A stretch of 64,000 nt of DNA, from positions 1,705,715 through 1,769,714 of the forward strand of contig JADCRB010000001.1 of the NCBI GenBank assembly GCA_021464245.1, in the 5' to 3' direction. Every line of letters begins with the position of its first letter. The stretch's first letter is position 1. This document shows, in pieces, positions 1 through 13,567 of this stretch. The position numbers and the translations under genes are program-made. Under the pieces are notes generated by a model that was not told where the DNA came from, searched no databases, and saw only the letters and a list, made by a program, of their open reading frames with translations. Origin of the DNA: Carallia brachiata. Its lineage: Eukaryota > Streptophyta > Magnoliopsida > Malpighiales > Rhizophoraceae.

Positions 1-151
1 TGCCAGCCAAAAAAAATAAGAGAGCTGGGAACAAACAAATATTCAAAATGAATGTAAAATCAAATAGGAAATAACAATGTAAATGCCATGTCAAGTATGG
101 TCAAGACAATGGCAATTAAGAGAATAAGTAACAATCAGAGTCAAGGGTTAC

Positions 152-1021
152 CTGGACACCTTTTACTTGCATTTGTTGTATAAGTTCTGTAAACACACCT
201 GAAATGGAAGTTAAGGACCTTAATACTCAAGACTGCAATTAAATTTTCCCACACAATTTTTGCTAGCCATATTGTTGTTTAGGTTCAAAAGTCATGTACT
301 TGGTATAGCATAGTTAAGCACACTTAAATTTCTCATTCACTAGACAACACATCTCCAAACTTGCAAGAACTTTTCTGAGAGAGCAGAACAGCAGGATAAT
401 CCAGCAGACAATCATTTCTTTTGAAACAACCAGTTATTCTGGCCCCCATGTGGAGATTCAGCAAATTGAGTCAGGAGGATCATAAAATAAAACATTAACC
501 AAGCAAATACATCCAATCACTCGGAGAGTTTCTGCACATGCTGAAATGAGATTGATCCGATAAAAAGAGCGAGAACATGAAGCAGAAAATAGAAGGTTTA
601 ATCTAAGTGCTGATTGAAGTCACCATGCCTGCTATGCCTGAACACTGTGTAGTGCAGTCTTTATTTTCTCTAGTTGGTAAGCCACATAGATTATTCTCAG
701 AAAAGAGATTACAAAAATTTAAAAAGAAAAAGGAAAAAAAAAGCACAAACGTCCCAATGACAAACACATTGTTCTTCTTCTTACCCTCACCCTCCGGTTA
801 CAAACAGCAGCATATTGATGAAGAAAACACAAAAGTTCATGAAATCCAACAAGAAAAATAGAAAAGCAGTAACGGAATTTCCATAAGGCCAATCCAAAGA
901 AGTATCCTATTCGGTCAAGTCTCACTAACATAAGATAGATATTTCATGCACAACCTCTTGTAAAAAGTCAAAAGAGGAAACCAACCATACCGGGATCAGA
1001 TTCAATGGTGCACCAAGACAT
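152..1021 (-). CDS. UCH2: UCH37-type ubiquitin C-terminal hydrolase, 5' part only
   Basis: Two coding exons are visible on the minus strand: 1021-991, starting at ATG with MSWCTIESDPG, and 198-152, encoding GVFTELIQQMQVKGVQ. They are joined by a GT-AG intron (990-199) with matching phase (1 then 0). This is the conserved N-terminus of plant peptidase C12 enzymes related to human UCHL5/UCH37 (Arabidopsis UCH1/UCH2), cysteine proteases that trim ubiquitin and can bind the proteasome. The next donor GT is at 151-150, so the rest, including the catalytic Cys and His, lies beyond the left edge. The 5' leader probably reaches about 1.7 kb and contains a tandem duplication (1098-1427). Family assignment is strong. 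Whether it is the UCH1 or UCH2 orthologue cannot be decided from 26 residues. Confidence 0.85.
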
Positions 1022-1097
1022 GATGAAGCGCCTAGAAACTGCCAGAAGAAAGAAGGTCACTTTGAGCCGTATCATACAACGTTACAAACAAACAAAT

Positions 1098-1427
1098 AAA
1101 TTCAGGCGAATCAAACTCCCACTTGGAAAAAAAAAAAAAAAAAAAGAAAAAAGAACTCCCACACACACCCAATGTGAAAAAGATGAAAACTTGAAGTTTT
1201 TCGTTCAATAATAAATCAATTCAAAAAACCACAAGCTCTCCAGATTCACACTTTTGAAACATGTAAATTCAGGCAAATCAAACTCCCACTTGAGGGAAAA
1301 AAAAAAAAAAAAAAAAACTCCTACACACACCCAATGTGAAAAAGATGAAAACTTGAAGTTCTTCGTTCAAAAATAAGTCAATTAACAAAACCACAAGCTC
1401 TCCAGATTCACACGTTTGAAACATGTA
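1098..1427. repeat. Two-copy tandem repeat, about 165 bp unit, in the UCH leader/promoter
   Basis: Copy 1 (1098-1264) and copy 2 (1265-1427) are head to tail and over 90% alike by eye. Both start aaattcaggcraatcaaact, contain a poly-A tract, then cacacacccaatgtgaaaaa, and end tttgaaacatgta. The copies differ by a few substitutions and in poly-A length, so the duplication looks fairly recent. Confidence 0.85.
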
Positions 1428-3482
1428 CGAGACAAGAATTTGAAACTCCAAAACCACTTACTCTTTCTAACATTAAAAGTTCGTACAATACATGTTGACA
1501 AAAGTGCCGGAACATTGGGAAATTAGCGGAATTGTAAGAAAATTCCAAAGAATATACATAAAAGTCGCCAAAAAAAAAATCTTCAAAGAAGATTCCTCAT
1601 ATTCGCAACTTTGTTTTGAAACAGAACAAGGAGAGAGAGAGAGAGAGAGAGAGAAGAAAAAAGAGAAGCAGAATAATACGAACCTCTACCGACAGGATGG
1701 GCAGCGGGGTGTTAGCTAGGTTTTCTAGTTTTCAGGTACAGGAACAGAGACTTCGAAAGAAAGAAAGAAATCCCAAATCCAACTGCTACTTCAGAGTTTT
1801 AGATTTGCTATGTTTTTTTTTTTTTTTTTTTCATCGAGCTTTTTATTGGGTTGAACTGTTGAAGGAAAATTTATGAATGTGCAACAGATAATTCACTTAT
1901 TCAAAAAATAATTACAACAATTTTTTTTATTATAAGTTTAGTTTCAATATTTTTTAATAAGATAAATATATAATTTTAAATAATAATAAATTTCATAAAA
2001 ATTTACTCCCAAAACTTTAATAGATAAAGTTAATAATTTAAATTTAAAATAATATCAATTTATATAAAGTTTAATTTTTAAAAAAAATTAAAATTAAAAA
2101 AATTATTATCACATCAACAAAAAATTAATTTATAAAAATTAGAAAGAAAGTCTCCAACTATATTATAATAATAATTTTTTAGGCAGATCTAAATATTTTA
2201 ACCAATTGAACGGCGTCGGTTCGCCTTTTTTTTTTTTTTCTGGGTAAGCGGAGCAAGGGCTGTTTCTTCACTTTCTTGTATGATCTAACGGAACGGAACA
2301 GAGCTTTTCTTTGGTAAAAAAAAAAACAAACGGAACAGAGCTTTTGCGTCTGACGATATCTTGCCGAGCGCGCCGTTTTGAGATGGGCCGAGGCCCAAAC
2401 TTTCTGGCCGCGCGCAAAATCGTTGGAAATGGATCGGATTTAGACCTGTAATGTCTAACGTGAATGTTTAAGTTTACAAATTTTTTGTATAAATAACCAA
2501 AAAAAAAAAAAAAAGTTTTGTATAAAGAAAAGTTTGTGTCTATCTTATTAGGCTTAGGCCTCCCTCCAGACCCAAAATAAAATAAAATAAAAAGAAAAGT
2601 TTGAGTAAACAATGCACATTGAAACTCATCCATGTATACGAACTACCGACATGCCCACTGGGAAATTTGATTTTTGCTCAACTTTTGCCCCTCGCAAAGA
2701 CTAGCTTTCATCCTGAACCAGGTTAAAAAAGAAAAAAAACAAAATTTTCTATTTAGGCGAGGTGAAGAGAAAAATAAAAAAAGAATAACTAAATCTTCAC
2801 CTGTTACTCTCTGAAAAAAGAAAACTAAATCTCATCTTCACTGGTTTCAATATTGCCCATAAACTACTTCAGACAACTGTTATCAGGAAATGATGAAAAC
2901 ACAGAAAAAAGGGCCCATTTCCGTTAGTGGTATAAATATTTTACACAAATGTTATCAAACAACACCCCCCCCCCCCCCCCAACAAAAAAAAAACCCAAAG
3001 AAAAAACTACTTTTGATCCGTCTGGTAATGTAACCAACTAAATAAGAATATCCCGACTATAGTCATCAAAATACAACAATGATTCTCAAGTCTGTACAGC
3101 ATTCCCACTTGTGAACTCCACATACATTTGGTACAAGTCACCCAGACAACGCTGGGATAACCTCATTTTACGTGTTGCCTATGCTTCCTGTGTACATACA
3201 GAACATCATACAAGACACTTGTGTGAGAAAAGGGAAAGAGGCTGATGTACCCGTGCGCATTGGTCTTCGGCACCTTTTTTTCCTCTTCAATTCTTGTAAA
3301 TTCCAGTCAAGCAGAATCAGTTCCTCATTGCAGCTATTTAAACCGCATTCAAGGTTGGACTCAGCATTATCGATGCGATTAATTGATTGATCACTTGAAG
3401 TAGTCACCAGGGCAAGACCATATAGCATGCATCTGCAATTGCATTTGAATGTGAAATACAACAGTAGTCCTCCTATCACCAC
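1428..3482. other. Intergenic region between the UCH 5' end and the SGR2 3' end
   Basis: No gene is seen. It holds a (GA)n tract near 1630-1656, a poly-T tract near 1812-1831, strongly AT-rich DNA at 1900-2160, and a GC-richer patch at 2340-2440 with a TGGGCC site-II-like motif near 2384 that could belong to the UCH promoter. A 15-base repeat, cggaacagagctttt, occurs twice (about 2292 and 2330). A run of about 18 C lies at 2964-2981. The part from about 3000 to 3482 is probably 3' UTR of SGR2. Confidence 0.5.
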
Positions 3483-6400
3483 TCAGGGATTCTTCATAAA
3501 CTTTTTGGCTTTCCTCGAGAAGTTTTTAACCCTCATCCTGTCAGAGAATGTCAAAGGAAGCTCTTCCTCGGCAATGTCTCTTCGGTCAAACCAACCTCCA
3601 GAACCAGCCTCATTTTCTGAGTTGCTTTTACTCAATTCCTTAGTTGAGTTGGCTTCCTCCGGTATATCTTTGTACAAATGTTTCAAAATAAAGAGAGCAG
3701 TGTCTTTGTCTCTCCAATAGTTCCTGCATGTATATACAAAAATGATCAGTTAAAGGGAAAACTCAATTCCACTGTAGTCAAAACACTGGTCCAATGGCAT
3801 TCTTATTCAACTGGTACTTTCATATTGATATCAGTCATATGGTAGTGTCAGCAAAAGAATATTACCAAATGATTACCCTCGAGCACATTCAGTTCGTCTC
3901 TCATCCACTCTTAAACAAGCATTAGCACACACCGTGAAGAAAATTAATATGCTCAGGCTCTGCTCAGATCATGTTTAATTATATTTTGATGCAAAAGTAC
4001 AAAGCACTCACGTGTGTGATCCAATAGCTTGTAGATATGGGTGTTCAAATGTTTTGTCCTGCAAACTTACAAATATCTCGTCAGCCAAAATTGAGAACTA
4101 AATACACTCTAAACAGAAAGGAAAAAGATTGTCGGACATAAGAAATAGACATACTCATGAGTGTGAGAATAAAAAAGTATTAAACAGAATTAAACTAATA
4201 CTTGATTCTATGTGAACCCCTCAATTTAATACTATTCAAATAATTTTTTATTCTCTTATATATGATTACATCCATTCCTTGTTCCTGCATGCTGGAGCTC
4301 GCAGAAAAGCTAATCCATTGGAAATCAAATTTGATCTCTCCCATATAACAATTATCAGAAAGCATCTTTCTACCATGCTGGAATTTAAGTTACGTTGTCA
4401 GATATGGACCAGAGCTGTTATGCTAAAATCATATGTGAACAGAAGTATAGACCTGAAATGCAGTCACCCTAACAGCCATATGTATAGAGCATCGATAGTG
4501 AACTGAAAATATCAAACCGGCCTTTTAAATAAATCATTATCAGTTTTTTTTACATATTCTTTGTATATGATGTCAGGGGTAATGACATGCACAGGAACAA
4601 CTATAGACACTAGATGTCACAAGTTTTAGGCATTAATAATACTGTAAAAGCACACACTTGAAGCGTGTAATCAATACGCCCTTCTGCACTTCCAGTTAAC
4701 CTCTCGATCATTAAAGAGCCATATGTCCTCTCTTCCGTTTCAACATTTTCTTCTTGATCTGAAAGAATCCATAATATTTTTTTTTCAAATTACCAAAAAA
4801 GAGAGAGAGAGAGAGAAATAAATGCAACGCAAGAACAAACAAAGTTATTGGCAAGGGACCATTTTCTTGCGAAAGTGCAAGAAATAGATTAAGAAAACCA
4901 GTGCACAGATTTGTGAATAATTCAAAGAAGTGTAACAAACAAAAAGATGATTTTTCAGTTACCTTCTAGGCTCTCCGAGCTTTTGGATTGGCACACTGTG
5001 AGCACTTTTACCTGTTTAAGTGGGAAAGAATTAAGATCTGTAATACTTCCTTGAATTGGACCAAATGCCAAGCATGTTGTAGCATGTAGATGATCAACAA
5101 AAAGCAACTAAATCATCCAACCAAACACAAGCCGATCGACAAATCTAAATGGATTAAGAACCACTTCAGTGGCCAATTAGTTGTCTTTAATTATCTAAAT
5201 GAAAAGCAAGCATGTGCCCATTTATGTGTTAGGCATTCCCGTGTATCTATTGTCTATGTATCAGCAAGAGTACCATGAATCAGATATTCTCTGATTCAGA
5301 ACACACAGACCACAGCTGGCCTGACAAAGGAAATTTTGTAAAGCTTGAGGAGTAATGAACATGACATTGCAGGTTCAGACAAAATCAGATATGCCTAGGA
5401 GAAGATGAACCGCTAAAAAGTGATATCACCATCAGAAAGAAACAGAGAAAAAAGGTACCGCCTTGTGTATGAAAAAAACAGCAGCTACTGACTTACATTA
5501 GTTCAATTGGGAAAAGAGACATTACTCTGTATCTAAAGCAGACAGGAAACATACAAGAGAATCTGGACTAAAATATCCAATAGAATCTCGACAGACAGAA
5601 CTTACCTTCACTGAGTTCAGACTTTTCAATATTGCTTGGGAACGAGCTGCTAGATCTTCAGTAAATTCCTGCAGACCAATGTAAAAGCATATCAGAAAGA
5701 AGAAAGACGGAAGATAACTTATTTCACCTGTTTAGGGTTTTCAGATAGGGGACTGGCAAGAGGTAGAGAGAAGTCCCTTTCAAATTGCAATTACCATTTG
5801 TTAAAAACAAATACCTGTAATCCAATATGCAGCCTCCTTCCACCTTTGTGGTAAGGAATAATAACCGGACGCTTGCCCATGTATTCCTTGCAGACAAGTG
5901 GTTCTATTCTGTTAGAAAATCCAAAATAGCTTCCATTAGATATTAGCATATGAACAAAACTTGGAACCTTGCCCCAAAGGTCACAGCCAAAATTTTCCAG
6001 TTAGAGTTTATTACTGAAATCAGTCTACTCAATCTGGTTAGAGATTCAACCACACTACCCCAAGTCCTAATTAAATATCAAACAATACAATATATGCTGG
6101 AGCTTGGCTTTATTTGCACTATTGAGCCAAAGGGTTTCCGCGTGCACCACATTGCATGTTAGTGATTAGAATATAAACCCTTTGCAATGAGTTATTTTTT
6201 TGACAGTTTGCACAATCAGTTCAGACATATTTAAAAAAACAAAAGGCATCACAGAGCACAATGTTTTCCCAAATTGTGGGGTTTGAGGAAAGGTCAAGTA
6301 CCCTAATTTTCACAAAGTGGCTCTTTTGCGACTCACACTTAATACCACCAGGCCAAAATGGAGTGACCTTACCCTTACACTAAGGTTCACCCTTTGACAG

Positions 6401-9400
6401 TGACAAGGGAAAAAACTCACATGTATATACATCGACAACGGCAAAGATATGCAACAAATGGAATGAATTGCAAATTGATTACACTTAGAGAGGACGGCAA
6501 GTCCCGTTAACAAAATAAAAGAAGTTTGACACAACAGTTTTCAAGGAAAGGCAAACCTATATGCCACGGGATCAAATGGGTGAAAAATGTTGAACATTTG
6601 ATGACAAGCTGGCATCTCCTCACTTATTTTTTCCTCCTCCCAGTAGGGCTGTCCTTTACCTGAAGTGACAAACAGAAGATAAGAATCAAATTTTAGATTT
6701 TACAACTCCCACATAAGCATGGCTATAACACCCGGTTCTCGAGCAAGAAACTTTTTGCTATGGTGAGATTTTGTAACTGTAGCTGCTGCTGAATAAAATA
6801 TTCATGACAGCCAAAGAGAAATTATCCCTCCATGGTTAAACTACATCTGAAATGCACTAAGTATTCTTACTTAATTAACCATATACAATAAATATTTAAA
6901 TGCAGGGAATAATATCTCAAAATGCAGGCCACAGCTCCGTAACAATAATCAAACCACAATAGACATGCTGTTTTAAGCGTTACCAATTCCAAGACGAATG
7001 TTGCGAAGAGCAAGGAAGACTCCAAGTGGAGATCCAACAGCAAAGAACGTGTCAACCTGAGATATGAGAATCAAAGTCAAATAAATGTTCTGTTCCATCA
7101 GGTATCATGTGTTATTTTGATCAGAAACAGTCTGCAAGAATTAGAAGTTTATAATTTTTCACGAATAATCTATTGTCTTCTCTGAAATCAATAGACTTGA
7201 ATTTGAAATTTTATGACATTCACAAAACAAAAATTGGAGAAAGCTGTTACCGCAGAACTCAAACTACAGTTTCTATGTCACCTTAAATTCAAGCTTTGTG
7301 TATTTAATACAAGGAGTATAATTCTTCGGTACATCATCAAGCCTGGGTGGCACCTCTTCAGATGTGGGTTGCCTTGATGAAGTCAAAAGTGCCTCCTCAT
7401 TTAGAGTGCTTCAAGGATCAGAATTAGATTTTATTGATATTACTAGTATTTTATATGTACAATAAAGTGCTCAGAAATTTGGATACTGGATCTCCAATTC
7501 TGACCAAGACGATAATGGATGATGTAAAGAGGGCAATTACCTTGATGCAACCCACTACTTGCATCCTCACTGCTAGGTACTGACTCCAATTTTTTTATTT
7601 TAGCTTTCAAGAAATCAATCTGAAACATTAACCAAAAAAAATTCATCATCAGAATACTATCTGATAAAATATGAAAAATTATAGTCCACTATAGATGCAG
7701 ACCTCTTCCTCCAGCAATTTAATTGCTTGGTCCCTGTCGCTGGCATTTTTACAGTCTTCTACTGCCTTTCTCTCCACGCCATTGACTGGGTTCTCATATT
7801 TGGTCTCTATAGCTTCACATAACTGATCCCTCTCCCCCGAATGCATGTCATCAGTGTCAATAACCTTTTCGTGGGCAACCCCCTTATCACTTCTCTCTCC
7901 GGAGTCCACAGACATGACTGTCTTCTCATTAAAATCTGATGTGTGAGGAGTCAGGACTGTGGAAAAAGCTTCATGTCCACCTTCCGGCATCGGTGTTGCT
8001 CGCACTATCTTTTCTTCCACACCAGAATCTCCTTTTTCCTTGGATTCATTGGCTGCTTTACATATATGTCCTTCATAATTGATCGAAGAGCCACATGGTG
8101 TAGACTGGTTATTCATAGACTCTTCATTTCTATCAGATTCCTTGTAGATGAAATCCATTGGATACAGGGAGCACAGATTCTCTTGATGGCAAAGGATGTC
8201 ATATGAGAGGACACTTCCCAAAGAATGACCATATAAGGAAACCTGCAAAATGTCAGAATAATATGAAATTACTTAGACCTTTATATGTTGACATAAAAAT
8301 ACAAAACATGCTCCCTGAGGCCCATACCTTGCCATCATAGCCGGGATTCCTCTTCAAAAACTTCAAGAACAACCTATTCAATTGATTCGATACCTGAAGC
8401 AGGAGTAACTGTTTATCACTTCCAACTTCGAGCATGTTTCGACCCTAATTAAATGTTTGGACTAGTGACTCTAATTTCTGAAAACAATACAACTTTTGCA
8501 AGACAATAGGTCAAAAAGCAAGCTACATACAGCATCAATGCCACGCAAAACGTATCACCAGCAGCATGGTCTGCTGGTAGAACTGCCTGGGCTCTTAGTT
8601 CCAAGTGTAGGGTTCAAACCCTATTCCCTCCAAAGACAATAAAGAAAAGAAGAGAAAAGAACAGGAAAGAACTCGATGATACAAATATGCAGTACCGAGT
8701 CAATAATATCTTGACAGTAGATGGGGCTCATGTAATACAACACATCGTGAACTGTTGCGCTCAGCATGACTCGCAGACCTCGCACACCGTCTAAAGTAAT
8801 CTTTTCAACTGCAGCTTCGCCACTAAGTTTCAAGCCTTTTCTCCACTGAAATAGGAAAGTAAGCACAAAAACAATTTACCATACTGCGGTTTAACATGTA
8901 AATCACAGCAGCATAAACCGATCCTCGTATAATAGATGACTTTCTAACTAAAAGCAAGTTGAACCTCAGATCACTCATACTCATAGGCAACCAGTTTGCT
9001 GTACAGTTTGCACATGACAATATGCCTCTCCCTTTGTGATACACAAAATGAATGTGAGAAGCAATACAGCAATCACAGCAGAAAAGCAGATCCTAAGGAT
9101 GATATACAAACTCCTGCCAATTGTCTTGCAAGAAAAGAACATTATGCCAGACAATATGCCCTCTTTGACACTTGAGGAACAGAAGGGCTTCACATTCTTC
9201 GTATCTATTTCTTCTCAAAATAGATGGTGCCTATTTTCTCTGTTCAGCTAAAATATGTAGATATCAATGGTTTAGCCAGTTAGCCTGCCAATGCTATCAC
9301 AATAAGCATTCTAAACAACTAGAAGACATGGTGTGAACAGGAAAGAAATTTTCTTCATCCTATGCACAATTGGCTTTAACTTATAAGATATTCTGTTGTT

Positions 9401-12400
9401 GTCCAATTTGGAAATGTTAATAAGCAGGATATCCTAATTTCATGGGCAGAAGTATAATTTTATTCACCTGGCATGGGATAAAAAGGACTCGTTGTGCAGC
9501 TTGTTGGTGTGAGTAAGATGTCGTTCAGCAAGAGATGATGTGATTTGGCGAAAATCGCCAACATCATCGACCAAATTAGATTTTTCCAACCTTTGACCGA
9601 TCCCATGAACCATAAAAACTACATGCCGAACAGGAACCTGGCCCAGCAACACAAATAAATCATATTCAATTGACGATGGCAAGAATAAAACTTCAAAGAT
9701 CAAACCATTTGCAGTAGCCCCAGGAGACGGGTGATGGGGACAGGACTTGGATATTATCAACATAAGAATTATTATAGTAAGAACAGGCAAAACACACAAG
9801 CACCCCCACGGGGTGTAATTACACTCCTCTAACAATAAATTTTTTTTAAATGCACTCTATTGAAACAGAAGACATATAGAGAATTTTATTCCACATTTGC
9901 AATCAAAGCTGAGCCACATCACATCCTTGGCTTTTGTTAATGACTATTAGGTAATTTCAGTTCTTGTCCTTTTCAATTTGGATGGGTTGCACTTTAATCA
10001 AAAAATTGATAGTTAAGAGATGTAAATAAGTCCAGATACTTATTTCCTACCAACTTACAGTTTTTTCTGGGGGAGGGTAATCCATATGCTTCTACTTAAA
10101 AAAAAAAATACATTTCATTAATAAATGTTATAATTAGGCATAACTGGACAAAAATAAAACTGCTTCACAAGGAGATGGCACAGCCTATCAGCCAGATATT
10201 TTTTCAGGCAGAATTTACCCATAAAAGGAAGCAATTAGCTTTATTGAAAATATCACATTCTACAATGAAAAATTAACCAAGCAAGGAAAACTGTTTTTAA
10301 ACATAAAAATCATTTACACAAATCATGCTGCCTTGATAGAGGACACTCCAATGAAAAAAACCAAGCACATTATAAACTGCTCTTAAACCTAAGCATCATT
10401 CACAAAACCATGCTGCCCTGATAGAGTTGTAATGTTGTATTCAACTATTCATTAAGCTACAAGTGTATCAATAGACTTTTATCAAGCACATTCACAAGCC
10501 ATTCACTAGGAAGCTAGCCAAGCACCCATCCAAGGAAATCCCATAGTCAATAGGACGTAATGGAGAGACTGAACCAATTTAAGACCTGACATTCCAATTC
10601 TAACAGTATGAGGTATTCAGGACCAAGAAAGTAAAATAGCCAAAATTCTGAGACCAGTCCTCTGATCAACCAGTTTGCTGGTTAGAAGACAAGTTTTGGC
10701 ACTTCCAACACTCATTCATGTTACTAAATGTGCAAGGATGCTCTTTTAAGATATAATCAATTTCACTCCAAGAGTCCCAGAAGAAAACATAAGATACAAC
10801 AAAGGGCAGCTAAAAAACACATAGAAGGTCATGAAAAACTTCTATGCAAACCACATACTAGTCAGATTCTGAAAATAACTCGAAAGCAACACAAACAAGC
10901 AGAAAGAACAAGCTATAACCTGTGAACAATAATCATCCATTTGCTCCTCCTTCTGCTGACGTAGCTCATCCTAGATAGAACAAAATGGCTGTTAACATGA
11001 ACATTTAAAGATATTTCAGTAGCTTCATAGATTCTAAACTGTTTAAAATTAACAAAAAGGAACGAAGTAGGTGAAAAAAATTAACCATAAAACTGGCAAA
11101 AAAACATAAAATTCGAAACGGATTTCTAGTTTTATAAATTTTTGAGATGGTTATTGTTTCTATCTCAAATAAAAATTTTCTTTGTTTTCTAGTTTTTCTA
11201 TGGAAAAGAAAAATGAGGAAACAAAGATGAAAACTAGGAAAAGAAAATAGAACAAATTTCTTACATTTCCTAACAGTGATAAAAAATGGCAGTTAGTTTT
11301 CTGCTATTATTGCATTAGAAAAAAAAAAGAAAAAGAAACCTGGGTCGGCTTCGCAGAGTGAGATGCAGAATAACCACGCCTTAACTTAATCCCAATTCCA
11401 CCTAAGGGAAAAACATGAGAGAAGCTCAGGCCATCAACATTGAGCCAGGCTTCCCATGTATCATCTTCTCCCGTAAAAAGTGCATGAAGTCCCTGAACAT
11501 ACAGCCATAAAAAACTTGATGTGTTCTGTGCTGTGCAACAAATCGCTGAACGAATACAATGAAATCTTTGTTTGCAAAAACAGCTATATACCGGGCTAGA
11601 GCCCTGCAGATCAACACGAGCTGCAAAAAGACCTGATGGTTGAAATGTCCGACGATGCCAAACCTAAAGACAGAAAAAGTCAGGGGAAAAACAAGAAAGC
11701 CTCAATTTGATGAAAAAATAACCAAAAAAAAAAAAAAACAACAATAGGCACTTGACTTTAACAACATAACAAAGCTCAGAATATGCAGGCTTAAAGAAGC
11801 TACGTTTTCTGGCATACTATTATAGTGGCACACTTCAGAAACTCTGACTCGACAGTGTCAACAAATCATAACAGTGAATAAAAAGGACAATTTCCCTATG
11901 TCAAATAACATGGTATCAAAAAGTAGATTATATTAATGGAGAAAACCTGGCTGCAATATGCAGTCTCTAATTGTTCAGCAACATCCTCGCGAAGAGGCAA
12001 CCAATCAAGGCCTTCTTTACGAGCATACCAGTGACCTCTTAAACACGTCGATTGTCTCCAGTCCAGTAAACAGGAAAGCAATGTCTCCTCACTAGATCTA
12101 CCTGATAACTACATCTATCAGTTGCAAAAAATATAGAATTCTTGCTTTCAATTTAAAATATAGTATCACTTCAAGAAACATATGAAAAAATTGTGTGCAA
12201 AGAATGCAGAAGTATTAAACCCATAAAGCCCCAGTGTTTTAGATCGCTATGGAAATGTATAAAGACGATGTAAGTTGTGTTTGTTTCAGGTAATTTCTAG
12301 CTTAAGATTTGTAAGAATTCATGTACAATTAATTAATATACCACTTAAGACTGTTCTTCTCAGAATATCACAAATCCAACCTAGAGTTTGTCTGAAGAAT

Positions 12401-13567
12401 ATTTAAAGCACACAAAGTAAGATAATTTCTGTTAAGCTACTAAAAATAGAGAATAACAAACAAAAATGGACAGAAATTTAAGTTAATATAATATCCAAAC
12501 CCAAAAAAAAAAGAAAAAGTGAAAGTCAAGAGAAACAAGATGTGAAAACCAGGGGATACTTCATATAGCCCTCCCTTCACAGGAACACCAACTCTTTCTT
12601 CTTCCACTTCGTACGTTGAGCTGCTATGCTATCTGGAAAGTGGGCTTTGTTTCCTTCATCCAATTTTTTACTTGAAGTGGGTCGTGGACCTACACTACAT
12701 TCTGCATATTCTCTCCACCAACTAGAGAGCAACTCTTCCTCTCTCTGAAAATGCATATATAACAATCAATACTACCTTTTCTAAAACGAAGAAAAAACAA
12801 CTTGAGTAAGCAAGAAAAAACAATCAGACTTCCACTCTCCGAGCATAAATTTCAGTGTTTACAGTTCTCAGTTAACAATGCAGTTCTAAACACATAAGGA
12901 TCAGTAAAACTGCAAATACACGGATACATGACCTTCATGAAAGGACTGACATACAAACATAGATCATGCATTCTACAATACACATTGAAGGAAAGCTTAA
13001 ACATCAGCTCACAAACCAAGGTTTTAAAATAACCTGCAAGAAGGATGCCTCTATCGCAAGAGAATCTCTCATACCAAATCGAAAATACTCGCCTTTACCA
13101 CTATTCTCGGTAGGGGGGTTTGAGGCAGCTAACTCTGTGAAAACACCAATCCAAAATAGAAAAGATCATAAGGTTATTTTTGTTCTTTAGCTAACTAACT
13201 GACCATCTAAGTTCAGTATTCAACATTAACAAACAACACTGCAATAAGCAAAATCTAATAAGATAATCACAGTAATTATGAGCAACACATAACTTCCAAA
13301 CGAAGCAGTCAGTTTCATTGGCAAATCCAAGTCATGGTGAAGTTTAACACAGCAAAACTCACCATTCTCAGCCAAGGGCACCTTGCAGAAGTACCAGCGA
13401 ATGTCCCCGCCATCGGACGGACTCCGAGTCCGCGCAAGATACTTCTGGCGGCCCTTACTATTTTCAATCACATCCTCCAATCTTGCGATATTGGTCGGAG
13501 TATTTCTCAGCAAATCAGGCGAAGTCGTCTCCTCCGTAACGGCCGGATTCTCCACAGAATCCGCCAT
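3483..13567 (-). CDS. SGR2: SGR2-like DDHD-domain phospholipase A1 (three apparent 1-base deletions)
   Basis: Phosphatidic-acid-preferring phospholipase A1 family. Arabidopsis SGR2 acts on the vacuolar membrane of endodermal cells and is needed for shoot gravitropism. Exons I could join: 13567-13363, 13134-13034, 12744-12560, 12101-11947, 11663-11592, 11492-11340, 10970-10920, 9637-9468, 8845-8696, 8393-8328, 8242-7703, 7619-7541, 7408-7282, 7056-6984, 6659-6557, 5908-5815, 5668-5606, 5011-4963, 4758-4658, 4058-4012, 3723-3483. The product is about 940 aa, the family length. It has VFMVHGIGQ, then the lipase nucleophile motif GHSLG (Ser about 444), an acidic variable linker in exon 11, and a DDHD region (VDTFFAVGSPLG, FHPFDPVAYRIEPL) ending KKFMKNP. 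Exons 3 (near 12625), 4 (near 12041) and 8 (near 9512) each lack one base relative to the conserved frame. The exon 12/13 junction is out of phase unless a weaker donor at 7551 is used. The start is the first in-frame ATG, with MADSVENP. Confidence 0.9.
8560..8632 (+). repeat. tRNA-like / SINE remnant in an SGR2 intron
   Basis: Within the intron between SGR2 exons 9 and 10, antisense to the gene, there is an A-box-like tggtctgctggtagaactg followed about 35 bases later by a B-box-like ggttcaaaccc and then an A-rich stretch. This is the layout of a tRNA-derived SINE head. No cloverleaf with a paired acceptor stem could be drawn and no clear target duplication is visible, so it is a remnant rather than a tRNA gene. 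Confidence 0.45.
10289..10428. repeat. Diverged direct repeat in an SGR2 intron
   Basis: Two copies about 85 bases apart (around 10289-10345 and 10374-10428) share the order taaac, cat..ttcacaaa, ccatgctgcc and tgatagag. This is an old local duplication in the long intron between exons 7 and 8. Confidence 0.55.

Noticed and set aside
1616..1876. Open frame with an ERERERER-type stretch
   Set aside because: It is a reading of a (GA)n microsatellite, with no other protein character.
8560..8632. Functional tRNA gene
   Set aside because: The boxes are degenerate and no acceptor-stem pairing could be drawn; treated as a SINE or tRNA remnant.
3483..13567. Calling SGR2 a pseudogene
   Set aside because: All 21 exons, splice sites and catalytic motifs are preserved, and the frame breaks are isolated single-base losses of a kind also seen in neighbouring genes; consensus error is more likely.
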